DNA of 33,469 nt. Source: Anaerolineae bacterium. GTDB taxonomy: Bacteria > Chloroflexota > Anaerolineae > Epilineales > Epilineaceae. The stretch lies in assembly GCA_029262755.1 (NCBI GenBank), contig JAJCYU010000205.1, positions 1-33,469 of the forward strand, in the 5' to 3' direction. Positions within the stretch are counted from its first letter, which is position 1. Each line of letters begins with the position of its first letter. The notes beneath the pieces are model-generated. The model did no database searches, had not been told where the DNA came from, and was given only the letters and a program-made list of their open reading frames with translations. A program made the translations under genes and the position numbers. Positions 1 through 9,600 of this stretch are shown piece by piece.

Positions 1-1
1 G

Positions 2-3000
2 GTGGTTCAGATCATCGAGAACACGGCCGAGGTACGGGCGACGACCTTCGACCCGTGCCTGGACAACAATACGGACACGGAGCCCCCGACGGTCAACCGC
101 CAGTCGGCGGTCACGTTCGTGAAGGTGGACGATCCGGACCCGGTGACCGCCGGTTCGGAGCTTCGCTACCGCGTGACCTTCGGCAACGACGGGCCGAGCA
201 CGGCGACCAACGTCTCCGTCACGGACCTGCTGCCCGCGGGCCTGAGCTTCGTGCGCTGCGAGCCGCAGACGCCGGGCAACCAGGTGACGTGTACGGCAGC
301 CGGACAGACCGTGACCCTGCGCGAGATCCAATCGGGTGGCCCCGTGGTGTGGAACGACACGCCGGGTACACCGCTGAACGACCTGGATCCGGGCGAGACC
401 TACACCTTTGACCTCATCGCCTTGGTCGATTCGGGCTACGTGCTCGACGGGCTGGGCGACACCGGTCCCGGTGAGGCCTGTGAGGGCCTGTTCGCGGCCA
501 CGGGCTACCCGCACTTCGCGCACAACAGCGTGACGATCACGGCGGCGACGTCGGCCGACACGCACGACGAGTGCACGCGGGTCAACGGCCTGGCCGACCT
601 GGAGATCACGAAGACCGACATCTTCGGGGATCCGATCCTGAACCCCGACAACTACTTCCTGCAATGCGACCCCGTCGAGCCGGGCGGGATGATCACCTAC
701 AACCTCACCGTGACGAACAACGGGCCCTCCGACGCGGCGCAGGTCGTGGTGATGGACTGGCTGCCCGAAATGTTCGTGGCGGTCGATCCGGCGCAGGTGA
801 TGGTTGAGATCGCCGGCGGCGCGGGCTTCGTCGAGGAGATCCGCGATACCGGCAAGATCACGCTGGTGATCGGCAACGATGACGGGTTGTTCGGACGGCT
901 GAACGTGGGCAACAGCGTGGTGGTGACGATCCGCGTGATGGTCCGCCAGGACGCGCTGTGCGGTGGAATCGCGGTCAACCAGGCGATGGTGACCACGCGC
1001 GCCCTGATGGGGCCGCCTCCGATCACGAGCCCGACGGCGGATCCGGACCTGACGAACAACCAGGATTCGGAAGAGACGACCATCGAGTGCCCGGCGGTGA
1101 CCATCAACAAGACCGTGTCCTACGACGGGCAGTGCCCCGGCGTGGACTTCACGACCACGAACCGCCTGAGCGCGGGCGCGACCTTCTGCTACGAGATCAC
1201 CAACAGCGGAACGACCTTCCTCGACGAGATCCGGATCACCGATACGCTGCGCTCGCGAAGCGAGATGTGGCCGACGGTGATCTTCACCGACGTGATTCGC
1301 TTCGCGACCGATCCGAAGATCCCGGTGCCGCCGGGCGCAACGCTGAACCGCACGTTCACGGTGCCGCCGCTGAACAAGGAATGCGGCAACGTGGTCAACG
1401 AGGTCTTCGTCACGGCCAACCCGGTCAACTCCGGCCGCACGGATCTACCGTGCCTGGAGCTGGTGGAGGCTGAGGATTCGGCGACGATCGAGGTTCCGTG
1501 CGCGGGTGTGGACTTCCGGCTGCAGCTGCCGGTGCTGGACACCGAAGAGTGCGAGACCTGGGTGCAGGTGCAGAACGTCGGCGACCGCGAGACGATGGCG
1601 ATGCTGGTGGTCTGGGGCGACTCGGGCTTCTGTCCGCCGCAGGCGGCGGGCCCGCTGAAGGCGGAGTGCTCGGGTCTACTGCGACCGGGTAGTGCATGGA
1701 GCTTCTTGGCCAACCAGATCCCAACGGGTTCGCGCAGTGGTGTGGTGTACTCGCTGGCCACGGACCGGGTGACAAGCCCGGGCGGCGGCCGTCTGCCCTT
1801 CGGGCGCATCGTGTGCGAGGAGTTCTTCTTCGGCGTGATCGGAGACGACTTCGCGTGGGCGGAGTTCGACAGCGCCTACCGTGAGCGCCTGACGTGGGAG
1901 GGGCTGGACTTCAGCACCTATCACGGCGAGCCGCTTGCGGTTACGGTCAACCGGGCGTGCCCGGATCCGGCCGATCCGAACCTGACGATCAACGCGGCCT
2001 ACACGGGCGTCTCCAGTGACATGGAGGGCGCGCGGGATCCGCGGGCCGGCGGCTTCGCGTTCTTCGCGCCGCTGGTGTTCGCGGGTGTCAACGATATGAA
2101 CTCCACAATCTGCATCCAGAACTCCGGCACCGAGTGCAGCTCGCTCGAGTTGTGGTTCAAGGGGCAGGACAACTGCATGCGCCCGACCTTGGCCGATGTG
2201 CTGAGCCTGGCGCCGGGCGAGTCGATCTGCTTCGACCCGAGCACGGTGGTCGGGCCGGATTGGTTGGGCTCGGCGTGGATTCGCGCCAGCCAGCCGATGG
2301 GCATCGTGGTGGACACGAAGGCGCCCAACCACTTTACGAGCTACAACGGCTTCGCGGCAGACATCCACGACTACGGCTTCACGGTCGGCAACATGATCAG
2401 CTACCTGCCGTTGATCTACTCGGAGTACCAGGGCTGGGACACGGCGATCCAGGTGCAGAACCTGAGCGCGGTGACGGCGGCCAAGGTGAAGGTCTACTTC
2501 CAGGACCGTGCGGGCGGCGTCATCACGACGCTCGTGGACTGGGTGTGCCCCTTCGGCTCGCAGACCTTCTTCCTGCCGGTGCTTTCGGCCTTGCCGGGCA
2601 ACTGGGTAGGCAGCGCGCGGGTCGAGAGCCAGGAATGGTGGTCGCCCGGTCAGCCGCTTGTAGAGCCGCCGCGCATCGCGGCGGTGGCGATGATGGAGAA
2701 GTGGGCGGACCCGGCGCGCACGATGCGGCGCGAGGCCGTGGCCTACAACGGCCAGCCGGAGTGCCTGCTGTTCGATTGGCAGATCGCAACGGGCACGAAG
2801 GGCGGTCTGACGTCGGGTTCGGCGGTCTTCGCTGTGCCGCTGGTGGCCAAGGGCAACCGCGGCATCACCAGCGAGATCGGGATCACGAACCTGGTGCCCA
2901 AGCCGGGCTTCACGGACTTCGCGATCTACTTCTACGACCAGAACGGCCTACTGGACTTCGTGTGCCAGAAGCTGTCCGAGAAGCAGGTCGAGTACCTGGA

Positions 3001-3277
3001 CCTCAACACCTGGGGCTTCATCCACAACGGCTACCTGGGCTCGATGGTGGTCTCGGCCGTCTTCTGGGAGCACCCGGTCTTTGACGACCGAGGCGTCTTC
3101 GAGCGCAACCTGGTTGGTCTGGGCGGCGTGGCCGTCGAGCGCGTCGGCGGCGTACAGGGCGCGGACGACGTGCCGGGCGATGAGTCGAAGGCCTTCGAGG
3201 CCTTCCCGATCTTCGATCACTTCACGCCGGAGGAAGAGCCCAACTGTCCGGGCGTGCCGCGCCAGCTGCGGCCGTAG
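2..3277 (+). CDS. DUF11-repeat secreted surface protein, 5'-truncated by window edge
   Basis: The reading frame is open at the left edge, so the true start and any signal peptide lie outside. The visible 1091 residues hold three DUF11-type beta-sandwich repeats, beginning near residues 36, 198 and 367, with the usual NxGPS and TDxLPxG signatures. From about residue 502 to the end is a unit of four related modules. Their opening strands read LQLPVL, FAPLVF, YLPLIY and AVPLVA, and three continue into W/T-x-IQVQN-like strands. Cysteines are frequent and mostly conserved in the downstream paralog, which suggests disulfides in an exported protein. The C-terminus (NCPGVPRQLRP) has no LPXTG, TM anchor or PEP-CTERM. 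The role is unknown; adhesion or cell-envelope structure is inference. A strong terminator hairpin follows. Confidence 0.85.
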   Translation: MVQIIENTAEVRATTFDPCLDNNTDTEPPTVNRQSAVTFVKVDDPDPVTAGSELRYRVTFGNDGPSTATNVSVTDLLPAGLSFVRCEPQTPGNQVTCTAAGQTVTLREIQSGGPVVWNDTPGTPLNDLDPGETYTFDLIALVDSGYVLDGLGDTGPGEACEGLFAATGYPHFAHNSVTITAATSADTHDECTRVNGLADLEITKTDIFGDPILNPDNYFLQCDPVEPGGMITYNLTVTNNGPSDAAQVVVMDWLPEMFVAVDPAQVMVEIAGGAGFVEEIRDTGKITLVIGNDDGLFGRLNVGNSVVVTIRVMVRQDALCGGIAVNQAMVTTRALMGPPPITSPTADPDLTNNQDSEETTIECPAVTINKTVSYDGQCPGVDFTTTNRLSAGATFCYEITNSGTTFLDEIRITDTLRSRSEMWPTVIFTDVIRFATDPKIPVPPGATLNRTFTVPPLNKECGNVVNEVFVTANPVNSGRTDLPCLELVEAEDSATIEVPCAGVDFRLQLPVLDTEECETWVQVQNVGDRETMAMLVVWGDSGFCPPQAAGPLKAECSGLLRPGSAWSFLANQIPTGSRSGVVYSLATDRVTSPGGGRLPFGRIVCEEFFFGVIGDDFAWAEFDSAYRERLTWEGLDFSTYHGEPLAVTVNRACPDPADPNLTINAAYTGVSSDMEGARDPRAGGFAFFAPLVFAGVNDMNSTICIQNSGTECSSLELWFKGQDNCMRPTLADVLSLAPGESICFDPSTVVGPDWLGSAWIRASQPMGIVVDTKAPNHFTSYNGFAADIHDYGFTVGNMISYLPLIYSEYQGWDTAIQVQNLSAVTAAKVKVYFQDRAGGVITTLVDWVCPFGSQTFFLPVLSALPGNWVGSARVESQEWWSPGQPLVEPPRIAAVAMMEKWADPARTMRREAVAYNGQPECLLFDWQIATGTKGGLTSGSAVFAVPLVAKGNRGITSEIGITNLVPKPGFTDFAIYFYDQNGLLDFVCQKLSEKQVEYLDLNTWGFIHNGYLGSMVVSAVFWEHPVFDDRGVFERNLVGLGGVAVERVGGVQGADDVPGDESKAFEAFPIFDHFTPEEEPNCPGVPRQLRP
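1504..3274 (+). repeat. Duplicated C-terminal unit, copy 1
   Basis: This segment encodes the ~590-residue C-terminal unit that recurs at 8434-10229. Similarity is high at both protein and DNA level, with near-identical patches such as the stretch around 2698-2750 compared with 9651-9703. The size, order of modules and most cysteines are kept, so the two genes are tandem duplicates. Confidence 0.85.
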
Positions 3278-3371
3278 TCTGTACGTCCGCTTGATTCACT
3301 AGACCCCATCGCGGGGCCGGCTCACCTGGGGGGGAGAGCCGGACCCGATCGCGCACGAGCACGCGCGAGCA

Positions 3372-3413
3372 ACGCACGCGGCCCCGGCGATTCGTCGCCG
3401 GGGCCGCGTGCGT
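3372..3413 (+). terminator. Perfect 19-bp hairpin terminator after first DUF11 gene
   Basis: A perfect 19-bp inverted repeat (3372-3390 with 3395-3413) closes a TTCG tetraloop about 95 bases after the stop codon. It is GC-rich and is followed by only a short T stretch (3412-3415). It is placed to end transcription of the upstream gene before the second giant gene. Confidence 0.8.
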
Positions 3414-3499
3414 TTGCACCGGCGGCGTCGGAGCGCCGGTTACGCCTGGCAGGACGGGCCGTTTCCCTTCCTACGGAAAGGCAGACTCACAACCTCTTC

Positions 3500-3582
3500 A
3501 GGAATTCCTCACCGAACCCGTATCTTCGAGGGCCTCGGATTCGTTTCACACCATTGACGGAACCCGCCTGTCGCGGAATTCC
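3500..3582. promoter_or_regulatory. Pair of GGAATTCC palindromes upstream of the giant DUF11 gene
   Basis: The 343-base gap 3278-3620 holds the terminator and, further down, two exact copies of the 8-bp palindrome GGAATTCC at 3501-3508 and 3575-3582. The first extends to a 10-bp palindrome (3500-3509). Their spacing of 74 bp is about seven helical turns. A TTGACG hexamer at 3554-3559 could be a -35 element, but no convincing -10 sits 16-18 bases after it. TATTCT at 3597-3602 is an alternative -10 without a clear -35. A regulator-binding role is inference. Confidence 0.35.
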
Positions 3583-3620
3583 CCTGCGTCGCGAATTATT
3601 CTCACTTGAGAGGATGCTCC

Positions 3621-6600
3621 ATGTTGAAGACACCCGGGCCACGCACTGACGGCGCCCCTCGATGGCTTATGTTTGCCCTAGCGGCGCTTCTGGCTGTAGT
3701 CGCGATTCCAGTGTTTGGATCCGGGACCGCGCATGCGCAGGATGTCGTCGTGGACTTCGAGGTCGATCCACCGATCTCCGCAATCGCGGGCGACACGCCG
3801 TTCTTTGGCTCCCTGACGACCTTCAGCTTCGATGTGGAGGTCTTCAACGACAGCGAAGACGATGCGGAGGACGTGGTTTTCGAGTTCTTCGTGCCGAAGC
3901 ACACCTTTGTGACCGCGATTACCTTTGGTGGCGATCCGCTGAATTGTCAGGCCGGCACACCGGGTGACTCTAACAACCCGGCGAACTGTCGCCTTGGGAC
4001 GCTGAACGAGGGCGACGACCCCATCATCGTCCACATTGAATTGAACGTGAACGCCGATACGCCCGAACTAACCTGGCTCGATATTGACGTCCAGGCTTGC
4101 TACGAGGACGACGACAGCGATGGCGCGCCCCAGACCAGCTGCGACGGCGACGAGTTCCCGTCTGACAACGAGGCGCACGCCTTCACGTTTGTCAGAACGG
4201 CGGCCGATCTGAACATCGTGAAGTCGCACACCCCGGCAGGCTCAACGCTCAACGCCGGCGAAGACATCGACTATGTGTCCACCGTCACCAACAGCGGTCC
4301 CAGCGTGGCGCGGGGTATGTTCTTCACGGATACGCTGCCCCCGGGCGTGATCTTTCAGGGAGTCGAGGTCTACGATCAGCACGGATCGCGTTTGCCGCTC
4401 GGCGGCGATTTGAACTGCGGCTTCCAGAGTACACAGGGTCCCTCCGGAACGGTGTGGTGCGAGTTGGGCGATCTGCCGCCCGGGCAGCCGATTCAGGCGC
4501 AGTTGCGCATCGTGATCTCGGCGCAGATTGCGCCCAGCGCGCCGGCCGGCTTCATCTGCAACACCTCAAGCGTCCGTTCGCTGCAAACCACAAATTTTAC
4601 GGCCGACACTGATTTCGCGCCCTTCGCGGGGGACCTCAGCAACCCGGACTGCGTTACCTTGAGGGATCGTGCGCAAGTCGTGATCCGCAAGAGTTCCTCG
4701 CCACTGCACCCTGTGGCGGGCGAAACATTCTTGTGGAGCTACGAGATCGAGAATCTGGGACCGACCGACGCGCGCGACGTGCTATTCACGGACACCTTGC
4801 CGCAGGGCCTGGCAGCCGACGGCAGCACCGTCTACTTCGACTACATCGATGACCAGGCACATGCCTTCTGCAGCGAGGTCTCCTCCTCGCCGTCGGTCAT
4901 CAATTGTCGACCTACGGGCAGTCCGTTTACCGCGCCACCCTACGTCCTTCCGGCAGGCGAGACGGTGACCTTCAGCGTTCTCGTGCGGATTCCCGCGGAG
5001 CTCGTGCCGGGAACGTACACGAATACGGGCAGCGTCGCGATCGACAACAGCACCTTCACGATCACCACCTTCAGCGACGATATCGAGGTGCGCAGCGTCG
5101 CGGACCTCAAGGTCCAGAAGTTCGTCAGCCCGCACAACCCCGTACGCGCCGGCGAGCAGTTCACCTACACGATCCTCGTGGACAACCTCGGTCCCTCCAC
5201 AGCCTACAACATCGTGGTGACGGACACCCTGATCAGCAGCGGCTTAGTGCGTGCCAATGGGTGCTCGCTCGCCATCCGTACGTCCGGCGGTTCCATCGAC
5301 GAGTTCAGCTGCAACTTCGCGCTGTCCACGGGAGTCTTCGACTTCGCTACGATGGGCGCCAACCATCTCAACCCGCGTTCTACCACGGACATGGGCCGAG
5401 CGATCATCACGATCAACGCAACGGCGGACCAGCCCATCGATCTGACCAACACGGTCACGGTGCGCAGCGATTCCTTCGACCCAGACCTAGCCAACAACAT
5501 GGCGATGGTTGCTCACAGCGTAAGCGCGGTGAGCGACATCGCCGTGACGAAGACGGCGATGGGCGAAATCGTGGATCCGGCCTGCGGTACGGCATGGATC
5601 TTCGACCCGAACGATCCGGGAGTTTTCCCTGCTCCCGGATTCGTGGCGTCGCCGACGAACGTGACGGCAGGACGGCGGATCAGCTACACGCTGACCGTGA
5701 CGAACAACGGTCCGAGTCACGCCGAAAACGTGGTGCTCAGCGACCGGCTGCCTGCGGGCGTGACCGTCGTGCCGGGCAGCCTGGTGGCATCGCAGGGCAG
5801 CTGCCAGACGGGCACGCCCGGCGATCCCGACGACCGGTTGACCTGCGGCATCGGGTATCTGCCTGCCGGCGATTCGGCCACGGTGACCTTCAATGTTGTG
5901 ACCGACAACGATCTGGCGCCCGCCATGGTGCTGGAGAACGACGTCTTCGCCTCGGCCGACCAATTCGATGACGACAACGCTAACAACTACGCCTTTACGC
6001 AGACGATCGTGAACACCTGGGCCGATACCGAGATCACGAAGATCTCCGTGGGCGACAACATCACGGGCTACGACGCGACGACGATGCGCCCGATCCACAC
6101 GGACGTGGCCGGCCAGGCGACGGCCGGCCTGGAGTTGCGCTACGAGCTGACGGTGCAGAATCGTGGGCCGAGCGTGGTGCGCAACGCGCAGGTGCTCGAT
6201 CTCCTGCCGGGGCAGCAGGACACAGGGCTCGACCATGATCCCGTGACCTTCCTTCGCGCAGACGGCGCCTATTGCCGGCCGGCCGACGAGCTGCAGGAGT
6301 TCGGCGTCTTCGGCGCCGGCGGCGGTAAGTTCGGCCAGGTGCTGTGGTGCAACCTGGGCGACCTGGCCCCCGGTGAGCGGGTGACCTTTGACATATACGT
6401 GAGCGTGGATCCCAGTGTGCCCGACGCGACAACCCTGACCAACGGGGCCTTCGTATGGTGGGGCGCATCGAGCCCACCGGCGCAGCCCGGAGGCTTCCTC
6501 GGCTTCCCCTTCCCGCAGATTCCGCCCTTCTCGCCGATCACGGATGATCCGTGTCTGGATAACAACTACTTCGAAACGGACACGCTCATCAACGCCGTGG

Positions 6601-9600
6601 CTGACGTCGGCGGTCCTATCCCGGGTCTCGGCGAGAGCAGCGTGCGCAAGATGGACGTCCCGGCGGAGGATCGGCTGGACCGGCCCTTCGAGCCGGACCT
6701 GGCGATTGCCGGTGACGAGCACCGTTACGAGATCACGATCGGCAACGCGGGTCCTTCGGACGCGCAGGGGCTGACCGTGATCGACACGCTGGACTTCAAG
6801 CAGGCCGGCATCGCGGGCGAGACCTTCCTGCGCTGCGAGCCGCTTGATCCGGATGACGAGGTGACGTGTATTCCGGGCCCGGGTCCGAACCAGATCACGG
6901 TGCAGGAGTTGATCGTCCAGAACGAGCCGATCATCACCGGCGGCGTCGGCGTATTGCCGTCGATGAGCTTCTTCCAGTTCTACCTGATCACCGAGGTCGA
7001 CTCAGGCTACGTGCTTGATGCGGACGACACCGGCACGGCCAACGGCCTGGTCGCGCAGAACCAGATCGATGCGACGGCGACCACGACAGACTTCAACCTG
7101 GCCAACAACACGGACCGCGAGATCACGGAGATCATCGCTGAGGCCGACCTGCGCGTGACGCTGGTCGACGACGCGGCGGGCTTCATGGCCTGCGATCCGG
7201 TCGAGCCGGGCGGTACGATCTTCTACGAAGCAACCGTGTATAACGACGGTCCCTCCGACGCGCGTGCGGTGATCCTCGAGATCCAGTTGCCCACCGGCGG
7301 TGTTGCGCTCGATCCCGATCAGGTGATGGTCGTGGCCGGCAACGGCGCGGTGATCGAAGTGCGCGACGATGGCCGGATCTTGGTCGCGGTCGGCAACGAT
7401 CCGAACAACGAGGGCGTCAACGAGCTGGCACGGCTGAACGCCGGCAACTTCGACACGATTCAGATCGAGGCGATGGTGACCGCGGACGCGGTCTGCGGCG
7501 AGGATATTGCCGCCACCGCGACCGTGCGTACGACGCGCAGCTACTTCGCGCCCTTGACCGGTGCGAGTGAGGTGCCGCCGGTAGTCACCGGTGCCGTGGG
7601 CCGCTCCTGGTTCTTCTTGGACGAGAGCAGCCTGGAGTTGCTCTACTTCATCGACGTCGCGAATATCGACAACATCGTGGCGGCCCATATCCACCGCGGC
7701 ATGGTGGGCATGAACGGCCCCGTGGTCTTCACGCTCTACGGCGGCGCGCCGCCGCCCTTCGGCCCGGGCAACCCCATCGGGGGCGTTGTTCAGCTCTCGG
7801 CGGGCGATGTGGCGGACCTGGACGCGCAGCGCTTCTACGTCAACGTCCACACCACGGACGTGCCCTCCGGCGAGATCCGCGGCCAGATCGCGCTCGACCC
7901 GGCGGCGCCGACGCCATACGCGCCCGGCATTGGGCTGGGCCCGCGGACACCGACCCTGGACCCGAACCCGTTGAACAACACGGATGCGGAGACGACGACG
8001 GTCGTGTGCCCGGCGATTGCGGTACGCAAGACGGTAAGCTTCGACGGGCAGTGCCCGGGCGTAGACCTTTCCACCGTTGTGAACCAGACGGGTCAGGCCG
8101 TGACGTATTGCTACGAGATTAGCAACACCGGCACGACCTTCCTCGACACGATCCTGCTGACGGACACGCTGACCACGCGCACCACGATGGCGACGGTGAT
8201 CTTCACCGACGTGATCACGGCGGGTCCGGTTGATCCGAAGCTGCCGCTTGGGCCGGGCGAGACGGTGCTCAGCCAGGTTACGGTTCCGCACGTGACAAAG
8301 GAATGCGGCACGGCGACGGACGTGGTCGATGTAACGGCGGTTGCTGTGAACTCCGGCCGCACGTTGATGCCGTGCATCAACGGCGCGACTGCGCAGGACA
8401 CGGCGCTCATCGAGATTCCGTGCGACGGAGTCGGCCACCGGCTGCAGTTGCCGGTCGTGGGCGGCGAGAATTGCGACACGTGGATTCAGGTACAGAACGT
8501 GGGCAACCGCGACACGAAGGCGATGCTCGTCTTCTGGGGCGAGCCGGGCGCGTGTCCGCCGCAGGCGGCGGGTCCGCTGAAGGTGGAGTGCTCGGGCCTG
8601 CTTGCGCCGGGAACGGCGTGGAGCTTCGCGGCGAACCAGATTCCGGCCGGCGCCAACAGCGGTATGGTGTACACGCTGCCGACGGACAAGGTCGTGGACT
8701 ACTTGGGTCAGCGGCTTTCCTTCGCGGACCTGGCCTGCATGCGCCTCTTCGACATGATCGTGGGCAGCCACGAGTGGTGGTACCGCTTCGACACGGCCTA
8801 CCGGGCGCAGGAGAAGTTCTACGGCCCCTTCGGCCCGAGCGGAGAGCAGCTGGTGCTGGACTTTGAGACCTACTTGGGTGAGCCGTTGGCCGCGACGGTG
8901 AACCGGGCATGCCCGGATCCCACCGATCCGAACGTAGTTGTGCACGCGGCCTATCGCGGTGTCTCGGCAGACGAAGAAGGTGCGCGTGATCCGGTCTACT
9001 CGGGCTACACGTACTACGCACCGTTGGTCTTCGCCGGACGTGGAGAGCTGAACTCGACGTTGTATATCCACAACTCGGGCGACGAGTGCACGAGCCTGGA
9101 ACTCTGGTTCTCGGCACAGGACAACTGCCTGCGCAGCATCTTGGGCGATGTACTGAGCCTGGCGCCGGGCGAGACGGTGACCTTCGATCCGAATACGGTG
9201 ATCGGTCCGGACTGGCTGGGCTCGGCGTGGATTCGCGCGTCGCAGCCGCTGGGCTTGATCGTGGATTCGATGGCGCCGAACCACTTCACGAGCTACGCGG
9301 GCGTGCCCGCGGATGTGTATGACCTCGGCTTCAGCCTGGGCAACCAGATCAACTTCGCACCGCTGATCTACAGCGAGTATCAGGGCTGGGACTCGGTGCT
9401 GCAGGTGCAGAACATGAGCGGCGTGAACGCGGCCAAGGTCAAGGTCTACTTCCTGGACCGCAGCGGTGACGTGATCACGACGTTGGTGGACTGGGTCTGC
9501 CCGCGCGGCAGCCAGACCTTCGTGCTACCGGTGATCGGCGCGCTGCCGGGCAACTGGGTAGGAAGCGCCCGAGCGGAGAGCCAGGAATGGTGGACGCCGG

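Noticed and set aside
5487-6722. 411-codon antisense frame
   Set aside because: It is opposite DUF11 repeats, with low-information composition and no start context.
7002-9284. 760-codon open frame antisense to the giant DUF11 gene
   Set aside because: The translation is Arg/His/Ala-rich with no domain, and it lies wholly opposite a clear signal-peptide-bearing repeat protein. Long antisense frames are expected in GC-rich coding DNA.
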